NCBI GenBank assembly: GCA_963822485.1
Contig: CAWGHW010000014.1
Location: 1-64,000, forward strand
Reading direction: 5' to 3'
Length of the DNA stretch: 64,000 bases
Source: DASUBV01 sp963822485
Lineage (GTDB): Bacteria; Actinomycetota; Actinomycetes; Streptosporangiales; Streptosporangiaceae
Shown here in pieces: positions 42,022-51,086 of the stretch. Under the pieces are notes generated by a model. It was not told the DNA's origin, searched no databases, and worked only from the letters and a program-made list of their open reading frames with translations. Position 1 is the stretch's first letter; every line of letters begins with the position of its first letter. The translations under genes were made by a program, and so were the position numbers.

Positions 42022-42669
42022 CTAAGACGACCCTACCTCGGTCTTGCGCTTGAGCATCGTCAAAACTTCATCGACGAGGCCGTACTCCTTGGCCTCATGG
42101 GCGGTGAAGAACTTGTCGCGCTCAGTGTCGCGGCGCACCTGCTCCTCGGCCTGGCCGGTGTGCTGGGCCAGGATCTGCTCCATGGCCTGCCGCATCCGCA
42201 GGATCTCGCGGGCCTGGATCTCCAGGTCGCTGGACTGGCCGTAGCCGCTCTCCACCGCGGGCTGGTGAATCAGGATCCGCGAGTTGGGCAGCGCCATCCG
42301 CTTGCCCTTGGTCCCCGCGGCCAGCAGCACCGCCGCCGCCGACGCGGCCTGGCCCAGGCAGAACGTCTGGATTTCGGGCTGGATGTACTGCATGGTGTCG
42401 TAGATCGCCATCATGGACGTCATCGACCCGCCGGGCGAGTTGATGTACATCAGGATGTCCCGGTCCGGGTCGATGGACTCCAGCGTGATCAGCTGGGCCA
42501 TGACGTCGTTGGCCGAGGCGTCGTCGATCTGGACGCCGAGGAAGATGATCCGCTCCTCGAAGAGCTTGTTGTACGGGTTCATCTCCTTGATCCCGTACGA
42601 CGTCCGCTCCACGAAGGACGGCAGGACATACCGGGCCTGGGCCGGGTGCCTGATGATCGGGTGAGTCAC
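42022..42669 (-). CDS. clpP2: ATP-dependent Clp protease proteolytic subunit ClpP2
   Basis: Serine protease subunit of 215 residues that forms a mixed tetradecamer with ClpP1. The catalytic Ser is in CLGQAASAAAVLLAAG and the His in ILIHQPAVE. The segment SYGIKEMNPYNKLFEERIIF is the family's N-terminal mark. Two starts are possible: ATG 42711 overlaps the clpP1 stop (ATGA), while GTG 42669 has GGAGGA 7 bases upstream. I prefer GTG 42669, since it gives the usual N-terminus (MTHPIIRHPAQARYVLPSF). The naming P1/P2 follows gene order. Confidence 0.95.
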   Translation of the reverse strand: MTHPIIRHPAQARYVLPSFVERTSYGIKEMNPYNKLFEERIIFLGVQIDDASANDVMAQLITLESIDPDRDILMYINSPGGSMTSMMAIYDTMQYIQPEIQTFCLGQAASAAAVLLAAGTKGKRMALPNSRILIHQPAVESGYGQSSDLEIQAREILRMRQAMEQILAQHTGQAEEQVRRDTERDKFFTAHEAKEYGLVDEVLTMLKRKTEVGSS

Positions 42670-42707
42670 GCTGGTCTCCTCCGCTTCGCCGCGCCCGCTG
42701 ACACCGC

Positions 42708-43358
42708 TCATGACAGCGGCCCGATGGTCGGGACCTCGGTCGCGCTGCGCACCACATGGTCGACGAAGCCGTAGTCCTTGGCCTCCTCCGCGGTGAACCA
42801 GCGGTCGCGGTCAGAGTCGGCCTCGATCTGCTCGACGGTCTGCCCGGTGTGCATCGCGGTCCGCTCGGCCAGCACCCGCTTCAGGTACAGGCTGTGCTCG
42901 GCCTGGATCCGGATGTCGGTCGCGGTGCCGCCGATCCCGCCGTGCGGCTGGTGCATCAGCACCGCCGCGTGCGGCATCGCGTAGCGCTTGCCGTGGGCGC
43001 CGGCCGCCAGCAGGAACTGGCCCATCGACGCGGCCATGCCCATCGCGTACGTCGCGACGTCGTTCGGCACGTACTGCATCATGTCGTAGATCGCCAGGCC
43101 CGCGTAAACCGAGCCGCCGGGCGAGTTGATGTAGATGTTGATGTCGCGCTTAGCGTCCTCGGACGCGAGCAGGACCAGCTCAGCGCAGATCCGGTTAGCC
43201 AGCTCATCGTCGACCTGCTGGCCGAGGAAGATGATGCGGTGCCGGAGCAGGCGCTGAAACAGCTGTTCGACGATCGGCTGGGCCGGGGCGTCGGTGCGCG
43301 CCACCGCGGGCAGAACCAGCCCTGGACCGCGCTGCTGGTCGTCGGGTGCCGTGGTCAC
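42708..43358 (-). CDS. clpP1: ATP-dependent Clp protease proteolytic subunit ClpP1
   Basis: Serine protease subunit of 216 residues. The catalytic Ser is in YAMGMAASMGQFLLAAG and the His in VLMHQPHGGIGG. The segment LLRHRIIFLGQQVDDELAN is typical. GTG 43358 has AAGGAGG five bases upstream, which favours it over GTG 43409 and ATG 43397. The stop touches the possible clpP2 ATG (ATGA), so the two genes are coupled. In actinobacteria ClpP1P2 is usually essential. Confidence 0.96.
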   Translation of the reverse strand: MTTAPDDQQRGPGLVLPAVARTDAPAQPIVEQLFQRLLRHRIIFLGQQVDDELANRICAELVLLASEDAKRDINIYINSPGGSVYAGLAIYDMMQYVPNDVATYAMGMAASMGQFLLAAGAHGKRYAMPHAAVLMHQPHGGIGGTATDIRIQAEHSLYLKRVLAERTAMHTGQTVEQIEADSDRDRWFTAEEAKDYGFVDHVVRSATEVPTIGPLS

Positions 43359-43500
43359 GGTGCCCTCCTTGCTGTCGTTGTTCCGCGCCTTGGTCATTGC
43401 AAGTGACACTAACCCGCTCCCCGAAGCGGGAAGTCCGCCGAGGGCCGCTTGTTCGCTGACGGCGCAGTCCAGCGGGCAGGCGGCCGGACGCGGGGCGGAC

Positions 43501-43521
43501 CGGCCCGGCGGGACCGGGCCG
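43501..43521. terminator. Hairpin downstream of tig
   Basis: CGGCCCGG (43501-43508) and CCGGGCCG (43514-43521) form an 8-bp stem with a 5-base loop, immediately past the tig stop on the minus strand. Confidence 0.65.
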
Positions 43522-43528
43522 CCGGGAC

Positions 43529-44959
43529 CTAGGAGCGATCCTCGGGGTCGGCCTCGTCGCCCGCCTCGGCGGCGTCGGCGGCCTCGGCAGCGGCGGTGTC
43601 GCCGTCCTCGTCGCCCGCCTCGGCCTCGTCACCGGCCGGGGTGCCGCGGAACGCCTCGGCGATGTCCACCGAGCGGCCGGTCTCGTCGGTCACGGTCGCC
43701 TGCTCGGTGATCATGGTCAGCGCCTTGGACCGCAGCACGTCGGCGACCACGCTGTTGATCTGGCCGTTCTCGGTGAGCTGCTGGGCGAGCTGGTTGGGCG
43801 GCACGCCCATGCGGTAGGCCTGCTCGGTGATGTAGGCGTTGAGCTCGTCGGACTCGATGCCCAGTTCCTCATCCACGGCGATCTTGTCCAGGATGAAGCC
43901 CGCCTTGACCGAGCGCCGGGCGTCGGCCTCGAACTCCTCCTCGAGCGCCTGGGCCGTCTGGCCGCTGCCCTCCAGGTAGGCGTCCAGGTTCATGCCGGCC
44001 TGGCTGAGGCGGCTCTCCAGGCTCTCCCGGCGGGCCTGGGTCTCGGCCTCCACGATGCTGTCCGGCAGCGGGATGTCGACCTGCTCGAGCACGGCGTCCA
44101 GCGTCCGCTCCCTGGCCTGGCCCGCCTGGCCGGACCGGCGCATCTGCTCCAGCTGCTTGCGGGTGCCCGCGCGCAGCTCGCCGATGGTGTCGAACTCGCT
44201 GGCCGACTGGGCGAACTCGTCGTCCAGCACCGGCAGTTCCTTGACCTTCACGCTGTTGACCGTGACCTGGACGTCGGCGGCCATCCCGGCCAGCTGGCCG
44301 CCGGCCAGCTCGGAGGTGAACGTGGTGGTGTCACCGGCCGACATGCCGATCAGGGACTCGTCCAGGCCGTCCAGCATGTTGCCGGAGCCGACCTCGTAGG
44401 AGATTCCGCTGGCCTGGGCGTCCTCGACCGCCTCGCCGTCCACCGAGGCGGCGAGGTCGATGGACACGTAGTCGCCGTTCTCCACCGGCCGCTCCACGCC
44501 CTTGAGCGAGGCGAACCGCTCGCGCAGCGAGCCCAGGTACTCCTCGACCTGGTCCGGGGTGACCTCGGCATCGTCCACGGTGACCGGCAGGCCTTCGAAG
44601 TCGGGCAGGTCGAACTGCGGCCGCCGGTCGACCTCGATGGTGAACGCCAGCTCCTTGCCGTCGTCCAGCTTGGTGATCTCAAGGTCCGGCTGCCCGAGCG
44701 CGAAGACGTCGTGCTCGGCCAGAGCCTTCCCGTAGAACTCGTTCACCGCCTCGTTGACCGCCTGTTCCAGCACGGCCCCGCGGCCCACGCGCTGGTCGAT
44801 GACCTGCGGCGGGACCCGGCCCGGCCGGAAGCCGGGAATCCGGACCTGCCGGGCGACCTCGCGATAGGCCTGATCGAGGTTCGGCTTCAGCTCGTCGAAG
44901 GGCACCTCGACGGTGAGCTTCACACGGGTAGGACTCAGTTCTTCGACGTCGGTCTTCAC
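43529..44959 (-). CDS. tig: Trigger factor
   Basis: Ribosome-bound chaperone and prolyl isomerase of 476 residues. The ribosome-binding domain has VKLTVEVPFDELKPNLDQAY and the signature VRIPGFRPGRVP. The FKBP-like domain follows (ENGDYVSIDLAASVDG to MLDGLDESLIGMSAGDT). The C-terminal helical domain holds substrate. The last 45 residues are acidic and Ala-rich. GTG 44959 (MKTDVEELSPTRVKL) has CAGGAG 10 bases upstream; the frame opens 22 residues earlier without homology. It lies ahead of clpP1 in the usual order. Confidence 0.97.
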   Translation of the reverse strand: MKTDVEELSPTRVKLTVEVPFDELKPNLDQAYREVARQVRIPGFRPGRVPPQVIDQRVGRGAVLEQAVNEAVNEFYGKALAEHDVFALGQPDLEITKLDDGKELAFTIEVDRRPQFDLPDFEGLPVTVDDAEVTPDQVEEYLGSLRERFASLKGVERPVENGDYVSIDLAASVDGEAVEDAQASGISYEVGSGNMLDGLDESLIGMSAGDTTTFTSELAGGQLAGMAADVQVTVNSVKVKELPVLDDEFAQSASEFDTIGELRAGTRKQLEQMRRSGQAGQARERTLDAVLEQVDIPLPDSIVEAETQARRESLESRLSQAGMNLDAYLEGSGQTAQALEEEFEADARRSVKAGFILDKIAVDEELGIESDELNAYITEQAYRMGVPPNQLAQQLTENGQINSVVADVLRSKALTMITEQATVTDETGRSVDIAEAFRGTPAGDEAEAGDEDGDTAAAEAADAAEAGDEADPEDRS

Positions 44960-45151
44960 TGCTAGGGGACTCCTGAGAAGTTCTCCCAGGCCAGGGTTGC
45001 GGGTCTGGGGCATGGCTGAGCGCACATGGCTTCGGGCGCCAAGTCTAGGGCAGGACGGCAGTGTTCACCCGGCGCGGGTGATGATCATCTGCGCAGGTCG
45101 GCCGGACGATGGGAGACGACCAGCTCCAGGCGGTCCAGATCGGAGGTCGAT

Positions 45152-45916
45152 ATGACTGATCCGCAGGCCAGCCGGCCAGAGCCGGGAAGCACGCCGACGG
45201 GGGTCGCCCAGGACCGCCCGGCGGCAGGTCAGCCAGGGGTTCCGGCCCAGGGGCGGCCATCGCCGGGCGAGTCAGCCGCGGGCGGTCCCGACCCGCGGTC
45301 CGAGCGCCGGGCCGAGGCGGGCCGGGCCCAGGCCCGGATGGCCGCGTCCATCGCCAACATGGCCTGGCCGGCCGCGCTGCTGGCCGCCATCGGCATGATC
45401 GGCCTGGGCGTGGTGCTGCTGGTCTGGCCCAAGGCCACGCTGGTCGTGGTGGCCGTCCTGATCGGCGCGGCGCTGCTCGTGGCCGGGGTGTTCCGGCTGT
45501 TCGAGGGCATCACCGGGGCCGGCGAGGGCGGCGGGATGCGGGCCGCGGACATCGTCATCGGCCTGCTGGCCGTGATCGCGGGCCTGTACTGCCTCAAGCA
45601 CCATTCGCTGACCATCCTGGCCGTGACCCTGGTCGTCGGGGTCATCTGGGTCGTTCACGGCATCGGGGACCTCATCACCGCCGCCACCATGGGCAAGGCG
45701 CCCGGCCGCGGGCTCAAGGTGCTCACCGGGATCGTCGGCCTGGCGGCCGGCCTGGTCATCTTGTTCTGGCCGAGCATCTCGCTGATCCTGCTGCTCACGG
45801 TGCTGGCCGCCTGGCTGCTGTTCTACGGCCTGATGCTGGCCGTGCTGGCCTTCAGCCTGCGCCGGGACTCCAGGAACCTGTCCCGTACCGCGCAGCAGGC
45901 CGCCCCCGTCGTCTAG
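45152..45916 (+). CDS. HdeD/DUF308 family membrane protein
   Basis: A 254-residue protein with a Pro/Gly/Arg-rich cytoplasmic N-terminus of about 70 residues and then six membrane helices. These are paired as in DUF308: AAIGMIGLGVVLLVWPKATLVV, VLIGAALLVAGVFRLFEG, IVIGLLAVIAGLYCLKHHS and others, with the repeated W-P-x-x-(T/S)-L motif. In enterobacteria HdeD is an acid-resistance membrane protein; the function here is unknown. ATG 45152 has GGAGGT just upstream, so the longer frame from 45026 is not used. It is divergent from tig. Confidence 0.9.
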   Translation: MTDPQASRPEPGSTPTGVAQDRPAAGQPGVPAQGRPSPGESAAGGPDPRSERRAEAGRAQARMAASIANMAWPAALLAAIGMIGLGVVLLVWPKATLVVVAVLIGAALLVAGVFRLFEGITGAGEGGGMRAADIVIGLLAVIAGLYCLKHHSLTILAVTLVVGVIWVVHGIGDLITAATMGKAPGRGLKVLTGIVGLAAGLVILFWPSISLILLLTVLAAWLLFYGLMLAVLAFSLRRDSRNLSRTAQQAAPVV

Positions 45917-46003
45917 GACCTGACCGGCGCCTGGCCGGGACGCCGAGGCGCCCGGCCAGGCGACGGCTCACGCCAGGCGAAAGCTCACCGCAGGTCGGAC
46001 GGC

Positions 46004-48900
46004 TCACAGCAGGTCGAGGCGGCGGCCGCGGGCGATGGCCTGGCGGCGGTTGGCCACGCCGAGCTTGCGGTACGCCGACCTCAGGTGGGTCTTCACCGTG
46101 TTGATCGACAGGAACAGCGCCTCGGCGATCTCCTGGTTGGTCATGTGCGAGGGCAGGAACCGCAGCACGGCCAGCTCGCTGCCGGTCAGCGGCAGCTCGG
46201 CCCCGCCCGCCGCGGCCAGCGCCGGGCGGGGCAGCTGGCCGTCGAACCGCTCCAGGATCCGGCCCGCGAAGCCCGCGCTGGCGCTGGTCGGCGGCACCAG
46301 CACGGTCATCGCCGAGCGGACCGCCTGCCCGCCGTCCAGGAAGGCCCGGTAGGCGCCGTCCGGCTCGGCCAGCACCAGCGCCTGCTCGATGGACTCGGTG
46401 GCGTCGGTGATCTGGCTCAGCCGGCGCTGGGCGACCGCGGCGATCAGCAGGGCAGTCAGCCGGTCGCGCCGGGTGACGTCGGCCGCCGAGCCCTCCAGGC
46501 AGCCCTGGGCCGCCTCGAGCGCGCCCTTGTCGTCGCCGGCGGCCAGCAGCAGCCGGGCCCGGCACAGCCGGGCGTCACCCCTGTCCCCGGAGCCCGCCTC
46601 GCCGGAACCCGCCTCGCCGGAACCCGCCTCCCCGGAACCCGCCTCCCCGGAAGCCCGCCGTCGCCGGAACCCGCGTCCCGGGAGCCCGCGTCACCGGAGC
46701 CCGCGTCACCGGAGCCCGCACCCCCGGAGCCGGTACTGCCGGCCAGCGCCAGGCCAGCCCGCTCGTGCTCCCCGGCGGCCAGCGCGATGTCGGCCTCCAG
46801 CACGGTCAGCACCTCGCCGAGCGGCCCGTCGGCGGCCGGGCTGGCCTCCCGCAGCCGGGCGGCCAGCGCGCGGGCCCCGGCCGTGTCGCTCTCCGCGATG
46901 GCGCGCTGGGCCCGGATCACGCCGCCGATGAGCTCGGGCCGCGGCTCCCCCGCGAGCTGGCAGCCGGCCGCCTGATCGGCCTCATCCAGCCACCGGGCGG
47001 CCCCGTCCAGCTCGTCCCTGGCCAGGCTGACCTGCGCGCTGGCCAGCGCCAGCGGGCAGGCCACCCCGCGGTGCCGCGCGGCCGGGTCGGCCGACACCTC
47101 GGTGATCATCGTCGTGGCGGCGGCCAGGTCGCCGGAGCGGGCCGCGGCCAGCGCCTGCCACGCGATCGCGCGGGCCCGCATGCCCGGCAGGCTGCCCGCG
47201 GCCAGCTGCGCGCTGGCCCGGGCCAGCGCGTGCCGGGCCGGTCCGATCTCCCAGCGCCGCAGCCGGGCGCAGCCCAGCGCGAACCACAGCAGCCCGGCCG
47301 CCCGGTACTCCGGCACCGAGGCCGCCGCCTCCTCAGCCTGCTCGGCCCGGGCCCACTCCCCGGCCAGCCAGCCCGGTCCGGCATCGGCCTGGCTGGCGCC
47401 CTGCATGACGCGCAGCGCGGTCAGCCAGGGCTCCACCACCCGGTGCGTGCCGGAGTCCAGCCGGTCCAGCGAGCGGCGCGCGCACTCCAGGTGCGGCTCG
47501 GCCCCGGCCGCGTCGCCCTGCCAGAGCCGGGCCGCGGCCAGCGCCGCCGCCACCGGGGCGTCGCCCGCCCGCCGCTCCGGCGGGAAGGCGGCCAGGACCC
47601 CCTCCAGCTCGGCCGGGCCGCCCGGCCACAGCACGCCCGCGCCGGCGTCGGCCAGCACCTGGGCCCCGAACTCCCAGTCGCCGCCTTGCCCGGCCGCGCG
47701 GACCGCGGCGATGGCCTGGCCGTGCGCCGCGTGCCAGCGGGCCGCCCGGCCCAGCAGCGCGGGCACCTCGGCCGGCAGCTCCCGGTACAGCTCGGCGGTC
47801 AGCACCTCGCGCAGCATCGGGTGGTAGCGGTACTCGCCCCGGCCCGGCCCGGCCGGGGCCACGAGGCTGTTCTCCCTGGCCAGCCGCTCCAGCGTGCGGG
47901 CGCCACCGGCGCCCTGGGTCACCGCGTCGGCCAGCTCGCCGGACAGGCTCGGCGCCACGCTGGTGCGCAGCAGGAAGGCGCGGGTGTCGGCGGGCTGGCG
48001 GGCCAGCACCTCGTCACAGACGTAGTCGACCAGGATCTCGTCGGTGCTGCCGGGGTCGGCCGCGGCCAGCCCGGGCGGCGCGGCCATGGCGGCCAGCCGC
48101 AGCCCGGTCATCCAGCCCTCGGTCCGGCGCAGCAACTGGTCGCGCTGGGCCGGGGCCATGCTGATGCCGAGCATCGCGAAGTAGGCGTCCGCCTCGGCGG
48201 CCGTGCAGGCCAGGTCGGCGGCGCCGATGTCGGCCAGCTCGCCGGCCACCCGCAGCCGGGCCAGCGCCAGGCCGGGCGGGCACCGCCCGGCCAGCACCAG
48301 CCGCAGCCCGGCCGGGGCGTGCTTGATCAGCTGGTCCAGCCCGGCCAGCGCGGCGCTGCCGGCCAGCTCGTGGGCGTCGTCGATGACCAGCACGACCGGC
48401 TCGGGCATGTTCCGCGCCGCGGTCACGATGCGGTGCGGGCAGGCCTCCGGCGGCGCCGTCGCCAGCTGGGCCGCCTCATCGGGTCCGATGGCCCGGGCCC
48501 GGACCAGCGCGGCCAGCACGTACTGCCAGAACCGGACCGGGTCGCGATCCTCGGCGTCCACGGTCAGCCAGGCAGTCTGGATCCCGGCGGGCCGCCCGGC
48601 CGGGCGCGCTGCCGCCCAGGAGGCGCAGGCCACTGTCTTGCCCGCCCCGGCCGGCCCGGACACCAGCGTGACCCGGTGCGCCGTGGCCGCCTCGATCAGG
48701 TCCGTCACCCGCCGGCGCCGCAGCACCGTGAGCGACAGCCGCGGCGGCCGCAGCTTGTCGTCCAGCAGCGGCGGCAGCCCGCCGAAGGCCGCCGGCCGGA
48801 GCCGGGCCTGCCGCGTGCGCTGCTGCGCCAGCCGCTGCTGAGCGAGCCGCTGCGGCCGGACGCGAGGCGGCGCCACAGGCTTGCTTGCTGTGCTTGTCAT
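46004..48900 (-). CDS. LuxR/MalT-type large ATP-binding regulator, frameshifted before the HTH
   Basis: Large ATP-binding LuxR-family regulator, about 960 residues if corrected. The N-terminal NTPase domain has Walker A VSGPAGAGKTVA and Walker B VVLVIDDAHEL. A middle helical repeat region (MalT/TPR-like) follows. The C-terminal LuxR helix-turn-helix (LTGSELAVLRFLPSHMTNQE, then IAEALFLSINTVKTHLRSAY) is in a different frame, 46004-46375. The frame breaks in a 15-bp repeat encoding GSGDA/GSGEA units: the fifth unit (46647-46663) has 17 bases. As read, translation ends at 46456 without a DNA-binding domain. ATG 48900 has a GGGGG ribosome site. It is divergent from the small membrane protein gene, which it may control. 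Confidence 0.87.
46587..46738. repeat. 15-bp tandem repeat, ten units, in the LuxR-type gene
   Basis: Units of the form CCGGAACCCGCCTCG run from 46587. Nine have 15 bases and the fifth, 46647-46663, has 17. The repeat encodes a GSGDA/GSGEA linker between the helical region and the DNA-binding end. Confidence 0.92.
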
Positions 48901-49041
48901 TATTCCCCCGAGAAAGAGCCGCCCGTGCGGTGCACGGTCCCCCGGCTCCATCACCCGCTGCGGTGAAATTGCAGCTCAAAGCCCGTATAAGGCCTTACCC
49001 AGCCCGTGCGAGCGCGAATCAGCGACCGGGTGGCCAGCCCG

Positions 49042-49060
49042 ATCACCCCGCCGGGGTGAT
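49042..49060. promoter_or_regulatory. Perfect inverted repeat in the LuxR/small membrane protein divergent gap
   Basis: ATCACCCC (49042-49049) and GGGGTGAT (49053-49060) flank GCC, about 70 bases before the membrane protein start. It is a candidate operator for the divergent LuxR-type regulator; this assignment is inference. Confidence 0.5.
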
Positions 49061-49128
49061 GCCGCCCGCGTAACCGGCTCCATAGCGTCGGGGTACTAAC
49101 AACCCCCAGGTCAGAGGGGAGTTACCCG

Positions 49129-49626
49129 ATGAGCAGTGCACAGGACAAGAGCGGTTACGGGGGCACGCCCGCCGGTGGCAGGACAGCCCAGGAGACGGCC
49201 AGCTACCGGGAGGCGGGTTACGAGACCCGCGATTACGGCGGCGGGGCGGCGCAGACCGGGTTCACGGTGCTGGCCGGCATGCTGATGATCCTCGGCGGCC
49301 TGTGGGGCTTCTTCGAGGGCCTGGTCGCGATCGTCCACCAGAGCTTCTACACCACTCAGACGGGCTACACCTTCCAGTTCAACGTGCATGGCTGGGGCTG
49401 GATCCACCTGATACTCGGAGTCGTGGTGGCCGCCGCGGGCGTCTGCGTGCTGCTCGGCCAGACATGGGCCAAGCTGCTGGGGATCGTGCTGGCGGTGTTC
49501 AGCGCGATCGCGAACTTCCTGTTCATCCCGTACTACCCGATCTGGTCCATCATCCTGATCGCGATGGACGTGTTCATCATCTGGGCGCTGGCCACCGGGA
49601 TCAGCCGCCATAGCGAGGCTGCCTAG
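49129..49626 (+). CDS. Small four-helix membrane protein (DUF7144-like)
   Basis: A 165-residue protein with a hydrophilic N-terminus of about 45 residues (Gly/Tyr-rich) and four membrane helices: FTVLAGMLMILGGLWGFFEG, WGWIHLILGVVVAAAGVCVLL, LLGIVLAVFSAIANFLFIPY and SIILIAMDVFIIWALATG. This layout and the FFEGLVAI and YYPIWS segments match a common actinobacterial family of unknown role. GAGGGGAG precedes ATG 49129. Two strong hairpins follow the stop. Confidence 0.85.
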   Translation: MSSAQDKSGYGGTPAGGRTAQETASYREAGYETRDYGGGAAQTGFTVLAGMLMILGGLWGFFEGLVAIVHQSFYTTQTGYTFQFNVHGWGWIHLILGVVVAAAGVCVLLGQTWAKLLGIVLAVFSAIANFLFIPYYPIWSIILIAMDVFIIWALATGISRHSEAA

Positions 49627-49630
49627 CGGA

Positions 49631-49660
49631 GGCCGGGCCGGGCCGCCGCCCGGCCCGGCC
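49631..49660. terminator. Perfect 13-bp hairpin after the small membrane protein gene
   Basis: GGCCGGGCCGGGC and GCCCGGCCCGGCC flank a CGCC tetraloop, starting five bases after the stop codon. Confidence 0.8.
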
Positions 49661-49676
49661 TAGCCGCTGGGCCACA

Positions 49677-49710
49677 GGGTCCCGCCCCGGCCGCTGCAGG
49701 GGCGGGACCC
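49677..49710. terminator. Second hairpin between convergent genes
   Basis: GGGTCCCGCCCC (49677-49688) pairs exactly with GGGGCGGGACCC (49699-49710) around a 10-base loop. Together with the preceding hairpin it separates the convergent membrane-protein and marR genes. Confidence 0.75.
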
Positions 49711-49725
49711 GCGGCCCGCCCGCAC

Positions 49726-49804
49726 CCGCCGCCTGCCCGGTCCCGCCGCCTGCCCGGTCCCGCCGCCTGCCCGTCCCGCCGCCTGCCCGGTCCCGCCGCC
49801 TGCC
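49726..49804. repeat. Tandem repeat of 16-17 bp past the marR stop
   Basis: The unit CCCGCCGCCTGCCCGGT is repeated about four and a half times, with one copy shorter by a base. It lies between the hairpins and the marR stop. Confidence 0.85.
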
Positions 49805-49815
49805 AAGCCCGGCGG

Positions 49816-50349
49816 CTAGCCCGAGATGTCCTCCGGCGGCAGCTCGGACAGGATCCGCAGGGCCCGGATGAACGCCGCCCGGTCCGCCTCGGGCAGCGCC
49901 GCCAGCACCCGCTCTTCCTCCTGGCGCTGGATGGCCTCGCGGACGGACTCGCGCAGCCGCCGGCCCGCCTCGGTCAGCGCCAGCACGTGCACCCGCCGGT
50001 CGGCCGGGTCCGGCCGGCGCTCGATCAGCCCGCGCTGCTGAAGCTCGTCGAGGACGCCGATGATGCGGCTCTTGTCCGCGCCGATGGCCAGGGCGAGCGC
50101 GGCCTGGGTACGTATCGACGGAGTGCGTATCGACGGAGTGCCTGTCGACGGAGTGCGCGTCGACGGGGTGCGCACCGGCTGCTCGGCCAGCGCGTTCAGC
50201 ACCACGTACCCCCACATCGAGACCTGGTGCGCACGCAGCACCGGCTCCTCGGCCGCGACCAGGGCCCGGCCCAGCGGGACGACCATCGCGGCCAGGTCAC
50301 GCCGGGGCGCGGCCTCGTCGGCCGGGCCCGGTCCGGGAGTCCCGCTCAT
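49816..50349 (-). CDS. MarR-family transcriptional regulator with an expanded repeat
   Basis: Winged-helix regulator of 177 residues. The recognition region is QAALALAIGADKSRIIGVLDE and the wing is GLIERRPDPADRRVHVLALTEAG. Between YVVLNALAEQPVRT and QAALA a 60-base insertion of four 15-bp units adds PSTRT/PSTGT/PSIRT residues; most MarR proteins read straight through here. The insertion lies between helices 2 and 3 and might change DNA binding. I prefer ATG 50349, because the upstream ATG 50394 lies inside the operator palindrome. It is divergent from the TIGR03086 gene and probably represses both. Confidence 0.9.
   Translation of the reverse strand: MSGTPGPGPADEAAPRRDLAAMVVPLGRALVAAEEPVLRAHQVSMWGYVVLNALAEQPVRTPSTRTPSTGTPSIRTPSIRTQAALALAIGADKSRIIGVLDELQQRGLIERRPDPADRRVHVLALTEAGRRLRESVREAIQRQEEERVLAALPEADRAAFIRALRILSELPPEDISG
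50111..50170. repeat. 15-bp tandem repeat, four units, inside marR
   Basis: CGTATCGACGGAGTG occurs twice exactly (50111-50125, 50126-50140), followed by two variants to 50170. All units keep the frame. Confidence 0.92.
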
Positions 50350-50381
50350 GGTGCTGGGAGGGTAGCAGCCTGGTCTACTGA

Positions 50382-50420
50382 TATGCTTGAGCATACGATA
50401 TGCAGACGCTTATCGTATGC
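50382..50420. promoter_or_regulatory. Operator palindromes between marR and the TIGR03086 gene
   Basis: TATGCTTGAGCATA (50382-50395) is a 14-bp palindrome of the kind bound by MarR dimers. It overlaps a perfect 10-bp inverted repeat, GCATACGATA (50391-50400) and TATCGTATGC (50411-50420). The stretch is AT-rich against its surroundings and lies between the divergent starts, just before the GGAGG of the TIGR03086 gene. Confidence 0.75.
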
Positions 50421-50433
50421 GGAGGTGCATCCC

Positions 50434-51086
50434 ATGACGGACTTCGGCGAGATCGGGCGGCTGATCCTGACCGCCGGCGGCATCGTGGCCCTGGACGCTC
50501 GCGCCGTCCAGGCCAGCGTGGCCGTGACAGAGCAGGCCGGGCCCGCCGACCTGGCCCGGCCCACCCCGTGCGGGGACTGGACCCTGGACCAGCTGCTGGC
50601 CCACATGGCCGGGCAGCACGACGGCTTCGCCGCCGCGGCCGCCGGGAACGGCGCCGACCCGGCGGTCTGGCGTCCCCGCCCGCCCGCGGCCGACCCGGTG
50701 GCCGAGTACGCCGCCGCGGCCGGCCGGGTCCAGGCCGCCTTCGCCGCCGACGGCGTGCTGGACCGGGATTTCACGCTGCCCGAGATCGACCCGGCGGCGA
50801 CGTTCCCGGCCGCGCTGGCCATCAGCTTCCACTTCATCGACTACGTGGTCCACGGCTGGGATGTCGCGCGCACGCTGGGCCTGGACTATCAGCTCGAGCC
50901 GGACCTGCTCGGCGTGGCCCTGGCCGTGGCCGCGGCCGTCCCCGACGACGACCGGACCCGGCGGCGCCCCGGTGCCGCGTTCGCCCCGCGGGTCAGCGCG
51001 CCTGCCGGAGCGCCGGCCCGCTCGACCAGGTCATGGCGCTGCTCGGCCGCCCGCCCGAGCTGGTCGGCCGGCCCCCGGCCGGCTAG
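50434..51086 (+). CDS. TIGR03086 family (mycothiol-dependent maleylpyruvate isomerase-like) protein, frameshifted
   Basis: DinB-like metal-binding enzyme of about 216 residues when corrected. The N-terminal motif is TPCGDWTLDQLLAHMAGQHD, with the metal His in LLAHM and later His residues in ISFHFIDYVVHGWDVARTLG. Family members are TIGR03086 proteins, related to mycothiol-dependent isomerases. After FAPRVSAPAG the frame shifts by an indel near 51008-51012. The expected end GPLDQVMALLGRPPELVGRP follows in the next frame and stops at 51086, sharing CTAG with the gluconokinase stop. ATG 50434 has GGAGG 8 bases upstream. It is divergent from marR and is probably its target. Confidence 0.85.

Noticed and set aside
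46587..46738. CRISPR-like array
   Set aside because: Units are direct tandem copies without spacers, and no cas genes are present. The same applies to the other repeat arrays.
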